DNA of 64,000 nucleotides. Source: UBA6623 sp965238125 (GTDB lineage: Bacteria; Acidobacteriota; Terriglobia; Bryobacterales; UBA6623). A program made the position numbers and the translations under genes. The first letter of the stretch is position 1, and the number at the start of each line of letters is the position of its first letter. The notes beneath the pieces are model-generated. The model was not told the DNA's origin. It made no database searches and saw only the letters and a program-made list of their open reading frames with translations. Shown here piece by piece: positions 45,329 through 56,160 of the stretch. Location of the stretch: positions 2,294,001 to 2,358,000 of the forward strand of contig OZ250179.1 in the NCBI GenBank assembly GCA_965238125.1. Direction: 5' to 3'.

Positions 45329-46498
45329 CTAAGCGCCGCCCTCACACCCCTCGTCCGCCTCGACATACACCCGCTGCACGGCTCGCACTCCCGCACCTAG
45401 ATCGACCGGATGACCGAGCGACTGCAAGATGATCTCCAGCCCCGCGATCACGCCGAACAGCTCCGAGAAATCGAAATATCCCAGGTGCGCGATGCGAAAG
45501 ATCTCGCCCTTCATCGAGCCCTGTCCGTTGGCGATGATCGACCCGAAACGGTCGCGAAACTGCTTGACGATTTCGCCAGAGTTGATTCCTTCGGGCGCGC
45601 AAATGGACGTTACGGCCCCGGCCGGGGCTGCTTTCGCGAAAGGCCGAAGGCCCAGCGCCGCCGCCGCGTCGCGAGTGGCACGCGCGAGCAGTTGTGCGTT
45701 CTCGACAAGATTCCGGGGGCCGATCTCGCGAATGTAGGCGAGCGTCGCAGCAAGGCCCAACAGCAACGACACGGCCGGCGTGAAGGGCGACTCGCCGCCA
45801 ACGCCCGATTGCTGATGCTTCCACAGATCGAAATAGAAATACCCGCCCTGGGCTCTTTCACGGCGCGCCCAGGCTTTTTCGCTGACCGCCGCAAAGGCCA
45901 GGCCGGGCGGAATCATCACGGCCTTTTGCGATCCCCCGACGACCACGTCGAGGCCCCAGCCGTTGATGTCGAGATGACTGGTCCCCAGACCGGTGATCGC
46001 ATCGACAACGAAGATCGCCTCGGTTTTTCGCACGGTCTCGGCCATCGCCTGAATATCGTGGGAAACTCCGGTCGAGCTTTCCGTTGCCTGCGTGAAGACG
46101 CCTTGGATCGCCGGGTCGGACGCCAAGGCCTCGGCGACCGCGTCGGGGCCGACCGCTTCTCCGTAGGGAACGTCGAGGACGGTTACTTCCAGCCCGAATG
46201 CCTTTGTCAGGGCGACCCAGCGTTCGCCGAACTTCCCGGCCGAGGCAACCAGTACTTTGTCGCCGGGCGAAAACAAATTCGAAACGGCGGCTTCCATCGC
46301 GCCGGTTCCCGAGGCCGTGAACAGAACGACGTCGTTGTTGGTACCCATGAAGTGGGCCAGGTTTTCTAAGACGCGTTTGTAGAGCAGGCGAAAGTCCTCG
46401 GTGCGGTGATGGATGTCCGCGCCGGCCATGGCTCGCACCGCCGGCGGATAGAGCGGCGTCGGGCCCGGCGTCAGCAGCCTTGGCTTCTTCACATGCAT
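45329..46498 (-). CDS. class V aminotransferase (phosphoserine/alanine-glyoxylate type)
   Basis: A 389-residue PLP enzyme. LTPGPTPLYPPAVRAMAG is the start typical of the alanine-glyoxylate/serine-glyoxylate group. VLFTASGTGAMEAAVSNLFS, TESSTGVSHDIQAMAE and VVDAITGLGTSHLDINGW form the cofactor pocket, and the Schiff-base Lys is in VVGGSQKAVMIPPG. Directly upstream of serA in an operon, it most likely serves as the phosphoserine transaminase, as these archaeal-like enzymes do in many bacteria lacking classical SerC. Serine-glyoxylate activity is an alternative. Confidence 0.88.
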   Translation of the reverse strand: MHVKKPRLLTPGPTPLYPPAVRAMAGADIHHRTEDFRLLYKRVLENLAHFMGTNNDVVLFTASGTGAMEAAVSNLFSPGDKVLVASAGKFGERWVALTKAFGLEVTVLDVPYGEAVGPDAVAEALASDPAIQGVFTQATESSTGVSHDIQAMAETVRKTEAIFVVDAITGLGTSHLDINGWGLDVVVGGSQKAVMIPPGLAFAAVSEKAWARRERAQGGYFYFDLWKHQQSGVGGESPFTPAVSLLLGLAATLAYIREIGPRNLVENAQLLARATRDAAAALGLRPFAKAAPAGAVTSICAPEGINSGEIVKQFRDRFGSIIANGQGSMKGEIFRIAHLGYFDFSELFGVIAGLEIILQSLGHPVDLGAGVRAVQRVYVEADEGCEGGA

Positions 46499-46719
46499 GA
46501 CGAAATGGGAATCTGCCGATCTCTGGATGAACGCTCCGCTATCGGCAACTATTCAGAATACCGTGCCCGACCCGACAAAGAGTCGACCGAGCCGCCAAGC
46601 TTCAGGTATTGACAGGTATTGACGGAACCGGACTGGGCAACGCAGCGGGTCGACTACAATAGGTAGCTCACTTCTTTGGTTGGTTCCGCCATGCCTACCC
46701 AATGTCGGGGTAGATCTGT

Positions 46720-48978
46720 ATGCATCATCGGCACGTTTCGATCCTCGTCTGCCTACTGCCGACTTACCTTTGCGTGCCGGCCTTGGCGCAACAGGGCGCA
46801 CCCGAGTCCCGGCGCGTTCGCGCCTACCGACTGGCGGAGCCGCCGAAGCTCGACGGACTGGTTGACGAGCCGCTTTGGAAACGGATCGAACCGGCAACAG
46901 GCTTCACGCAACAGAATCCCGACGAAGGCCGGCCCACGACGGAAGAAACCGAAGTCCGCGTCGGCTACGACGACAACAATCTCTATTTCGGTATCATCTG
47001 TTTCGACTCTCAACCGGAAGATATCGTCATCACCCAAAACCGCCGTGATGCCGAACTGAGGGACACCGATTCGGTCCTACTCCTGCTCGACACCTTCAAC
47101 GACGATCAAAACGCGTTCATCTTCGGGACGAGCCCTACCGGCATCGAATTTGACGCCCAGGTCTCCAAGGCCGGGCAAAGGCGTGGCGGGGGAGGTGGAC
47201 CGAGACGCGCCGGCGGTGGAGGGGGCGGCGCCCAGCGGGGCGGCGCGGCGGCGTTCAACCTCAACTGGGACGGCGTCTGGAAAGTGCGTTCCCAAATCAC
47301 AAAACGAGGATGGGAGAGCGAGATCGTCATCCCGCTTCGAACCCTTCGGTACCGCCCCGGCCCCAATCAGCTTTGGGGACTCAACATTCAGCGCAATTTG
47401 CGTCGACGGAATGAACTGTCGTTTTGGGCGCCGGTTTCACGGGCCTTTCGGTTCACGCAGATCGAGTTGGCCGGCGAGTTGTATGATTTCGAGGCTGGCG
47501 CCCAGCGCAACTTGAAACTACTGCCCTATGTCCTGGGCGGCTTCTCGCAGAACTATGAACTGCCCGGCGATCAGACCGATGTCCAGCGCGAAGTCGGGCT
47601 CGACGTGAAATACAGCGTCACCCCGGGCCTTACGCTGGACCTGACCGTCAATACCGATTTCGCTCAAGTCGAGGTCGACGACGAACAGATCAACCTGACG
47701 CGCTTCGATCTGTTCTTCCCGGAGAAGCGGCCGTTTTTCCTCGAGAACTCGGGGTTCTTCGAATTCGGGTCGGCGCAAGAGGTCGAGATCTTCTTCTCTC
47801 GCCGCATCGGCCTTGACGAAGACCGTCAACAGGTTCCGATCGACGCGGGCGCGCGTCTGAGCGGGAAGGTGGGTCCTTATCAGATCGGCGTTCTCAACAT
47901 GCAAACCGACGGTATTGGCGGGTTGATTGCGGCGAATAATTACAGTGTCGCTCGCGTCAGCCGCGAACTGCCTAACCGTTCTTCGATCGGCGTTATCGGA
48001 GTCAGTCGCCAATCTACGGGAAGCGTTGACGCCGACGTCCCCTTCAACCGCACCTACGGGGCTGACGCCAACTTCGGCGTCGGCGACTTCGGCAACTGGT
48101 TCAACTTTGTCGCAAAGACCGAGAGCCCGCACCTCGTCGGCAGCGACCACTCCTACTCGTCACGTTTTGAGTACGACGATTCAACCCACCAATTCAACCT
48201 CGGGTATCTCGAAGTCGGCCACAATTTCAACCCCGAGGTGGGCTTCGTCCGCCGCGCGGGCTTTCGCAAGGCGAGTTACTTCTACCGGCTGACGATGTAC
48301 CCAAAGAGTGGCCCGATTCGCAGCGTGGAACCCCACCACTTCGGTAATCACTGGTTCACTTTGGGCACCAACGAGTGGGAGTCAGGCTTCTCGCACTATC
48401 ACGTCACCACGCGCTGGCATAACGGCGGTCAGGTGGGCCTGGCGTGGAACCGCAACTTCGAAAGGCTCGATGAACCCTTCGAGATCTTCCCCGGCGTTTA
48501 CGTGCCGCCGGGACGCCATCACTTCAGCGAGCTGATCGCCAACTTCGACTCCGACCCCAGCGCAACGTTTTTCGTCGGGGGCGATGCGGCCGCGGGCAGT
48601 TTCTACGACGGTACGATTCGCTCGGTCAACGTGAAGGGCGGGTACCGGCGCGGCAAGAACCTGACCTGGACCGGCACCTGGGTAAGAAACTTCGTCGACC
48701 TATCGGTCGGTGATTTCACCACCGATCTGGTGGGGCTGCGGTTCAACTGGTCTTTCACGCCCAAGAGCTTCTTGCAGACCTTCAGCCAATACAACAACAT
48801 CACACAGCAGATCGGGCACAACGTTCGGCTGGGGCTGCTGTCGACCTCGAGTACGGGGTTTTTCCTGGTCTACAACACCACCGGTATGACGCGCGATTTC
48901 TTCGACCCCCACGATATTCAGCGCCGAACGCTGTCTCGTGCTCTGTTTTTCAAGTTCAACTATCTGTTGGATTATTAA
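46720..48978 (+). CDS. CBM9-like/DUF5916 outer-membrane protein
   Basis: 752 residues. A signal peptide (VSILVCLLPTYLCVPALAQ) is followed by a CBM9-like beta sandwich (LAEPPKLDGLVDEPLWKRIE to about 250; NNLYFGIICFDSQPEDI). A Gly/Arg-rich loop at about 148-175 (GGGGGPRRAGGGGGGAQRGG) is unusual for the domain. The rest is DUF5916, a predicted beta-barrel with alternating short strands, LFFPEKRPFFLENSGFFEFG and ending LSRALFFKFNYLLDY with an aromatic C-terminal residue. The family is outer-membrane and of unknown substrate. It is monocistronic, divergent from the serine operon. Confidence 0.85.
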   Translation: MHHRHVSILVCLLPTYLCVPALAQQGAPESRRVRAYRLAEPPKLDGLVDEPLWKRIEPATGFTQQNPDEGRPTTEETEVRVGYDDNNLYFGIICFDSQPEDIVITQNRRDAELRDTDSVLLLLDTFNDDQNAFIFGTSPTGIEFDAQVSKAGQRRGGGGGPRRAGGGGGGAQRGGAAAFNLNWDGVWKVRSQITKRGWESEIVIPLRTLRYRPGPNQLWGLNIQRNLRRRNELSFWAPVSRAFRFTQIELAGELYDFEAGAQRNLKLLPYVLGGFSQNYELPGDQTDVQREVGLDVKYSVTPGLTLDLTVNTDFAQVEVDDEQINLTRFDLFFPEKRPFFLENSGFFEFGSAQEVEIFFSRRIGLDEDRQQVPIDAGARLSGKVGPYQIGVLNMQTDGIGGLIAANNYSVARVSRELPNRSSIGVIGVSRQSTGSVDADVPFNRTYGADANFGVGDFGNWFNFVAKTESPHLVGSDHSYSSRFEYDDSTHQFNLGYLEVGHNFNPEVGFVRRAGFRKASYFYRLTMYPKSGPIRSVEPHHFGNHWFTLGTNEWESGFSHYHVTTRWHNGGQVGLAWNRNFERLDEPFEIFPGVYVPPGRHHFSELIANFDSDPSATFFVGGDAAAGSFYDGTIRSVNVKGGYRRGKNLTWTGTWVRNFVDLSVGDFTTDLVGLRFNWSFTPKSFLQTFSQYNNITQQIGHNVRLGLLSTSSTGFFLVYNTTGMTRDFFDPHDIQRRTLSRALFFKFNYLLDY

Positions 48979-48995
48979 TTACTCCGGCGACGGCG

Positions 48996-49120
48996 TGGCG
49001 CGAGCCTCCAGACTTGCCGCGAACCGATTCATCGGTTCGTCCGCCCGGATCTGCAATCGCAAGTGGGCAATCCAGACCCGCCCCGACGACTCGGGGCGCG
49101 GCAAGCCTGGAGGCTCGCCA
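48996..49120. repeat. 125-bp palindromic multi-hairpin element
   Basis: The left arm TGGCGCGAGCCTCCAGACTT... (48996-49021) and right arm ...AAGCCTGGAGGCTCGCCA (49097-49120) are inverted. Two hairpins lie inside: GAACCGAT-TC-ATCGGTTC (49021-49038) and a CCCCGA/TCGGGG stem (49081-49096). Just downstream of the DUF5916 stop. Confidence 0.75.
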
Positions 49121-49217
49121 CGTCGAGCGATCCGTACCGAGGAGTTCGGCGACTGTTTCGGCCGCGGTGCGGTAGCCGGAGACTGCCCGAGACGCTCATG
49201 CGGCGATTACCAACCCT

Positions 49218-49242
49218 ATTCACCGCATAATACGCGGTGAAT
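49218..49242. terminator. perfect hairpin (possible terminator or repeat)
   Basis: ATTCACCGC (49218-49226) pairs exactly with GCGGTGAAT (49234-49242). No T-run follows on either strand, so termination is uncertain. It is located between the convergent DUF5916 gene and the 133-residue hypothetical. Confidence 0.5.
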
Positions 49243-49360
49243 ATTGCATTCCGCGGCGATCGGAGGCTGGGACGCCCGCGGATTGTGCGGAGAATGTGCG
49301 TTCACGAACATTCCGATTGGCCGCGACTCCGAGAGCATTCGAGGCTCGCCCCGCACACAT

Positions 49361-49762
49361 TCAGAAGGGCTTGGGAACACCGCGACGCTGCATTTCCACC
49401 TGAATGCGGCGTTCGTGCTCGGCCTTTTCAAGCGGAGTGCAATCGGTCCAGTCGAAGCCGTCCTGGCGAGAGACGAGAGTGCTGACCCAGGCCACGGTGA
49501 ACTCGTAGACGCCGTCGGGCTCCCAGCCATTGATCACTTCGGCCAGGATCTTGAGGGTCGGTAACTCGTAGGGCCGCACGCGGTCGAGGTAGGAGTCGGC
49601 CCGAAATTCGAACAGCAGTTCGATTAGGGCGGTTACCTGTTCGTCGGGCAAACCTCGAACGACGTCCGTGAAAAAGGACACCGCCTGGCGCTGTCTCTTG
49701 GACAAGGGGGGGCGTCCGCCTTCGATGGTGGGGTAGGCAACGTGGGTCGACGCGCTCGGCAT
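49361..49762 (-). CDS. hypothetical protein
   Basis: 133 residues from ATG 49762, chosen because GGAGGAG lies 9 bp upstream; the open frame starts 24 codons earlier without support. The protein is acidic and helical (PLSKRQRQAVSFFTDVVRGL, then PDEQVTALIELLFEFRADSY), with Trp-rich ends (INGWEPDGVYEFTVAWVST). No signal or membrane segment. I do not recognise a family. It is in the same direction as the oxidoreductase 131 bp upstream and could be cotranscribed. Confidence 0.65.
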   Translation of the reverse strand: MPSASTHVAYPTIEGGRPPLSKRQRQAVSFFTDVVRGLPDEQVTALIELLFEFRADSYLDRVRPYELPTLKILAEVINGWEPDGVYEFTVAWVSTLVSRQDGFDWTDCTPLEKAEHERRIQVEMQRRGVPKPF

Positions 49763-49892
49763 GGGACGCTTCTCCTCCAGGAGGTAATCGGAGGAGCGGC
49801 GGCGGAACTGTAAGACGGTGCGAGAACCGGCCATTGTAGCGGCGCGTCGGGGTCTCGGCCTTTGCCCCGGCGTCGATCGAGCGGCGGGTTCC

Positions 49893-50870
49893 CTACGCCA
49901 TTGTCAAAACAACCTTGCCGGCCGCCTTGCGATCCGCGAGCATCTTGAGCGCCTCGACGGCCTTTTCCAGCGGGAATTCGGCGGCCACGGCGGGGCGAAT
50001 CTTGCCTTGTTCGTACAACGCCGACAAGGCCGCGTGGGTCTTGCCGTGATACGACGGGTCTTCGGAGCACTCGCGGCCCCAGAAAACGCCCACGGCGGAC
50101 ATATTCTTGAGCAGCAGCCGATTCGCCGCAATCGACGGGATACGTCCGCCGGCAAAGCCGATGACCAACAGCCTGCCGTGGTGGGCGATGCATTTGCTCG
50201 ATAGATCGAAAACATCGCCGCCGACGGGGTCGTAGATCATATCCGCGCCGTGCCCCTCGGTGATGCGCTTGACTTCGTCGACCCAATCGCCGTCGCAATA
50301 GTTGATTGCGAATTCCGCCCCCTGGTCCTTGCAAAAGGCCAGCTTTTCGTCACTGCCGGCGGTGGCGATGATCCTCGCGCCGAAGGCCTTGCCGAGCTGA
50401 ATTGCCGACATGCCGACCCCGCTGGCGCCGGCATGGACCAGCAGCCATTCGCCCGACTGCAAGCGTCCTCGCCCTTTGAGGGCGAGATAGGAAGTTTGGT
50501 AGACGATCGGGAATCCGGAGGCTTCGGCGAAGCTCATCCCTCGGGGAATCGGGACTGTCCGTTGCGCGGCGGCGACGGCGTATTCCGCGTAGCCTCCGCC
50601 TCCTCCGGTGGCGAGAACCTTATCGCCCGCCGCGACGTTCTCCACGCCTTTGCCGACGGCCTCGACGACTCCCGCCATCTCGCCGCCGATGGTGAAGGGG
50701 AACTCCGGCTTGGCTTGATATTTGCCCTGTACCTGCAGGATGTCAAAAAAGTTCAACCCGGCCGCGTGGTTGCGGATCAATACCTCGCCCTTTCCGGGAG
50801 TCGGAGTCGGCACATCGCCCAACACCATCTGGTCGGGCTCGCCGTAATGCATCACCTGCCAAGCTTTCAT
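49893..50870 (-). CDS. NADPH:quinone oxidoreductase-type MDR protein
   Basis: A 325-residue medium-chain dehydrogenase/reductase of the quinone oxidoreductase subgroup, without the zinc ligands. The GroES-like part has VLIRNHAAGLNFFDILQVQG and FPFTIGGEMAGVVEAVGKGV. The nucleotide-binding motif is VHAGASGVGMSAIQLGKAFG. ADMIYDPVGGDVFDLSSKCI is also typical of the family. It reduces quinones or enoyl compounds with NADPH in the cytoplasm. The natural substrate is unknown. Intact; transcribed alone or with the 133-residue gene. Confidence 0.92.
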   Translation of the reverse strand: MKAWQVMHYGEPDQMVLGDVPTPTPGKGEVLIRNHAAGLNFFDILQVQGKYQAKPEFPFTIGGEMAGVVEAVGKGVENVAAGDKVLATGGGGGYAEYAVAAAQRTVPIPRGMSFAEASGFPIVYQTSYLALKGRGRLQSGEWLLVHAGASGVGMSAIQLGKAFGARIIATAGSDEKLAFCKDQGAEFAINYCDGDWVDEVKRITEGHGADMIYDPVGGDVFDLSSKCIAHHGRLLVIGFAGGRIPSIAANRLLLKNMSAVGVFWGRECSEDPSYHGKTHAALSALYEQGKIRPAVAAEFPLEKAVEALKMLADRKAAGKVVLTMA

Positions 50871-51086
50871 CGTCGATTCCTTTCGGGGCTTGTCGCTCTA
50901 AGGGCCCCGCCGAGCGAGTGTGAAATACCCGGATATCAAAAAGACTAACCATCTTACACGCCACGCGCCTCGGGAAAAGGAGACAGTTCCGTTTCTATGA
51001 ACGCGCGGATTCATAATACCGCCATGAGAATGGATGTCGGTGGCCTTCCTGCCGCCCCTTCAGGGCTCTCCCGGGTGGGGATTCCA

Positions 51087-51210
51087 CCCAGGGTTCCGCC
51101 TTCGGCTCCACCCTGGGCTAAGGCTCCTGTCGCCGCTTCGCGGCTGCAGCCGTTGCGGATTTTTCGGGCTGCACCGTAGTCCACCATACGCTCGAAGGGG
51201 GGGTTCGGAA
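51087..51210. repeat. dispersed repeat, copy 2
   Basis: Same order of blocks as 28046-28170: CCAGGGTTCCGCCTTCGGCT, CCACCCTGGGCTAAGGCTCC, CGCCGCTTCGCGGCTGCAGC, then ACGCTCGAAGGGG. It contains hairpins (CCACCC...GGGTGG type, GCCGC/GCGGC). Confidence 0.7.
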
Positions 51211-51538
51211 GAGTCACCGATTTTCGCCACCCACGGGCTTTGGGAACAAAGCGGTTCGACGAGCGAAAATCGAATGGCAGTCCCCTTTTGTCGCGCAGTG
51301 GGACTTACACGGAGGGCTGACAAACCTCAACGATGTAGACTGGAGAAGGACGCCTTGGCATGGCCGGGCCTCGTCGCCCGGGCCGTCCGTCGCGGTGCTC
51401 AAGGTAACTTTCGGCTCGCCGCCGCGAAGCAACTTGATAGAAGCAGCCGTTGCCGGTTGTTCATCGAACGAGAGTCGTATTCGCCGCCCGGACAAGCCCG
51501 CCGAGCCTACCGGCCGCGGAGGAAACTAGGAGAACAAG
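51211..51538. other. non-coding leader before dsbD
   Basis: No gene. Contains one GC-rich hairpin near 51360-51400. The ribosome-binding site AGGAG (about 51530) precedes dsbD. Confidence 0.5.
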
Positions 51539-53482
<1,944 letters not shown>

Positions 53483-53658
53483 AAACAAAGCCTCCGACAG
53501 CGGTAGTGTAAGATGGAGAATCTGCACGGTCGCATGAACCCGGTTTCGCGGCGGACGCGCACTGTCAAGCTTCCCGCCGCGACCGAGCAGAACGATCGAC
53601 GCCGGTTCGATCGAGTTTATTGATTCCAACCACTGGAGAACGGAAGGAGCTGACTCTT

Positions 53659-54273
53659 ATGGCTTTTGAACTGCCCAATCTGCCCTATGCCGCAGACGCC
53701 CTGGAACCTCATATTGACGCCCGCACAATGGAAATCCACCATGGCAAGCATCACAACGCCTATGTGACCAACCTCAACAACGCCATCGGCGACAACGCCG
53801 ACCTGGCCGCCAAATCGATCGACGATCTCGTGCGCGACCTTGACGCCGTACCCGAAGCAATTCGCGGCGCCGTGCGCAACAATGGCGGAGGCCACGCCAA
53901 TCACTCGATGTTTTGGGAAATCATGAGCGGCAGCGGCGGCGGCGCGCCCGGCACCGAACTCGGCGCGGCCATCGACAGCACTTTCGGCGGCTTCAACAGC
54001 TTCCGCGAGCAGCTCACCAAGGCCGGCATGACGCGCTTTGGCAGCGGCTGGGCGTGGCTCAGTGTCAACGGTTCCGGCGGCTTGGTCGTCGAGTCAACCG
54101 CCAATCAGGATAGTCCGCTTTCTCACGGTCACACGCCGATCCTCGGCGTCGATGTGTGGGAGCACGCCTACTATCTGAACTATCAGAACCGGCGTCCCGA
54201 CTATCTGGCGGCGTGGTTCAACGTGATCAATTGGGACGCGGTCGCCCAGCGCTTCGCGGCGGCGAAGGGCTAG
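53659..54273 (+). CDS. superoxide dismutase (Fe/Mn)
   Basis: 204 residues from ATG 53659 (GGAAGGAG just upstream). The metal ligands are in MEIHHGKHHNAYVTNL (His), GGHANHSMFWEIM (His) and ILGVDVWEHAYYLNY (Asp and His). FGSGWAWLSVNGSGGL is the signature. GGAPGTELGAAIDSTFGGF in the middle is usual for Mn or cambialistic enzymes; the metal cannot be set by eye. No signal peptide, so cytoplasmic. It converts superoxide to peroxide and oxygen. 176 bp after dsbD. Confidence 0.95.
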   Translation: MAFELPNLPYAADALEPHIDARTMEIHHGKHHNAYVTNLNNAIGDNADLAAKSIDDLVRDLDAVPEAIRGAVRNNGGGHANHSMFWEIMSGSGGGAPGTELGAAIDSTFGGFNSFREQLTKAGMTRFGSGWAWLSVNGSGGLVVESTANQDSPLSHGHTPILGVDVWEHAYYLNYQNRRPDYLAAWFNVINWDAVAQRFAAAKG

Positions 54274-54390
54274 CATCCCCGCGGGACGACAAGGTTGCAT
54301 CGAAGGGCGCGGCGGACCGCGCTCTTCGTGCCGGCTACCCCTCATAAGATCGGCGTTCGCCGAATCTCACCCTGTTTCCCGCAGGAGAGT

Positions 54391-56037
54391 TTATTGGCCC
54401 CAGGATTTTTCGCGGGCGGGGAGGAATTCGTCGCCCGGCTTCCAGGTCGGCAGATCGGGTTCGGCGGCGACGCGCCGCCCCAACTCGAAACCGAAGGCGG
54501 CGATTTGCCCCAGGCCGCTGAAGTCCCAGGCCGGGTCAAATTCGTCCGAGGGCTGGTGATAGTCCTCGGCGACATAGCGCTGCTCGGCTTCTTCTCCCCA
54601 GCCCTCGGGGCGGCCGACATAGTCGATGCCGGGGTTGAGCGAAAAAGCCGGAACACCGGCTTTGGCGAGGCTGAAGTGGTCGGAGCGGTAGTAGTAGCCT
54701 TGCTCGGGATGTTCCTCGGGACGTAAAACCAAGTCGAATTCGGCGGCGAGCTTTTCGACGAGGGGTTCCAGGGTTGTGCGTTCGTAACCGGGCAGAGAGA
54801 TGTCCTTCGCTAAACCCAGCGGAAGAAAGCCGTCGTAGTTCAAATTGACGGCGGTCTTGCCCGCGGGAATCGTGGGATTTTGAGCGTAGTATTGGGAACC
54901 GCGCAGACCGCCTTCTTCGGCTCCCACGGCGGCGAACAAAATGGTGCGCGCGGGTGGCGGATCGAGTTGGGCGAAGGCGCGAGCCAGCTCCAAAAGGATG
55001 CCGCAACCGCTGGCGTTGTCGGCGGCGCCGTTGTAGATGTCGTCGCCGTCGACGGCAAAGCCGATACCGAGATGGTCCCAGTGGGCGGTATAGAGAACCG
55101 CTTGGTCACGGCGCTCGGGGTCGGAGCCCGTAACCTTGGCGATCACGTTGCGGGTTTCGAACGGCTCGACTTTGCTGACAATCCGTCCCCCCAAGCGCAA
55201 GCCAAGCGGCATGGGCTGAAACTCCGACGTGTTGGCGGCGGCCAAGAGTTGGTCAAGCGTTTTCCCCGTCGAGGCGGTGATCTTCTCGCCGGTCGCCGAG
55301 GTTACCCAGCCGGCGATCGAAAGAGCGCTTTCGCCGTCCTTGAGTTTCACATAGGGATTCCGGCCGCCCCAGGAATTGCGCACCACTTTCCAGGGATACC
55401 CGGCCGTGGGCGTCGTGTGAATGATGATCGCCCCGGCGGCGCCCTGCCGCAGCGCCTCTTCGTATTTGAAGCTCCAGCGCCCGTAGTAAGTCAACGCCTT
55501 GCCGCCAAAAAACTCAGGATCTTCGGAGGGTGGTTCGTTGGTGAAAAGGACGACGACCTTGCCCTTGACGTCGACGCCTTTGTAGTCGTCCCAGTCGAAC
55601 TCGGGCGCGACAATGCCGTGGCCCACGAAGACGGCTTCGGCGTCGATCGATACGCTGTCCCGCTGCTGATGATCGACAGCCACGTAGTCCTCGAGCCATT
55701 TCATGCCGATGCGCCCTTGGGTGCCGCGCCAGGTCAGCGAGGTTTCCGGCAGCGATTGCACGCCCACCAGCGGAACGGCCTGAAAGTAGCTGCCGTCGGC
55801 CGCGGCCGGCTCGGCCCCGGCAAGGGCGAATTGCGTCGCCAGGTATTCCGTGGTCAGAATTTCGCCGCGCGTGGCGGGGCCGCGGCCTTCGAGAGCGTCA
55901 GAGGAAAGGAAGCGCACGTGGGCGGCGATGCGCTCGGGCCCAAGCGGCGCGGCGGGATCGCCGGGCGGTTCGGTCGCGGCGCATCCTGCGAGCAGCAGAA
56001 AAGCCGACAGGAAGGGGAGGACACAGAAGCGCCGCAT
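54391..56037 (-). CDS. M28-family peptidase lipoprotein with PA domain
   Basis: 548 residues. Lipoprotein signal FLSAFLLLAGCAATEP (lipobox LLAGC). A protease-associated (PA) domain occupies about 100-260 (VVLFTNEPPSEDPEFFGGKA, then QGAAGAIIIHTTPTAGYPW). The zinc site of M28 is in YTAHWDHLGIG (His), YNGAADNASGCGILLELA (Asp), AAVGAEEGGLRGSQYYAQ (Glu pair) and YYRSDHFSLAKAGVPA (His). It removes N-terminal residues from peptides in the periplasm or at the cell surface. Intact and monocistronic, downstream of a REP pair. Confidence 0.92.
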   Translation of the reverse strand: MRRFCVLPFLSAFLLLAGCAATEPPGDPAAPLGPERIAAHVRFLSSDALEGRGPATRGEILTTEYLATQFALAGAEPAAADGSYFQAVPLVGVQSLPETSLTWRGTQGRIGMKWLEDYVAVDHQQRDSVSIDAEAVFVGHGIVAPEFDWDDYKGVDVKGKVVVLFTNEPPSEDPEFFGGKALTYYGRWSFKYEEALRQGAAGAIIIHTTPTAGYPWKVVRNSWGGRNPYVKLKDGESALSIAGWVTSATGEKITASTGKTLDQLLAAANTSEFQPMPLGLRLGGRIVSKVEPFETRNVIAKVTGSDPERRDQAVLYTAHWDHLGIGFAVDGDDIYNGAADNASGCGILLELARAFAQLDPPPARTILFAAVGAEEGGLRGSQYYAQNPTIPAGKTAVNLNYDGFLPLGLAKDISLPGYERTTLEPLVEKLAAEFDLVLRPEEHPEQGYYYRSDHFSLAKAGVPAFSLNPGIDYVGRPEGWGEEAEQRYVAEDYHQPSDEFDPAWDFSGLGQIAAFGFELGRRVAAEPDLPTWKPGDEFLPAREKSWGQ

Positions 56038-56092
56038 GCGTTGAATCGTATCACGATAGGAGTGGCCAAGACGCCGCGCGTCCCTCGGTAGG

Positions 56093-56151
56093 GACGAACA
56101 CTCGTGTTTGTCCTAGTCGACAGTACAGTTGAGACAAGCTCTCAGCTTGTC
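56093..56151. repeat. two REP-like palindromes
   Basis: GACGAACACTCGTGTTTGTC (56093-56112) and GACAAGCTCTCAGCTTGTC (56133-56151) between the MOSC gene and the M28 peptidase gene. Same pair of types as 43578-43631 but in inverse order. Confidence 0.8.
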
Positions 56152-56160
56152 TCTGCCCCC

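Noticed and set aside
46609..46660. TTGACA/TACAAT promoter before the DUF5916 gene
   Set aside because: The nearest TTGAC(A/G) and TACAAT are about 30 bp or more apart, too far for a normal promoter; the TTGAC is part of a 10-bp direct repeat.
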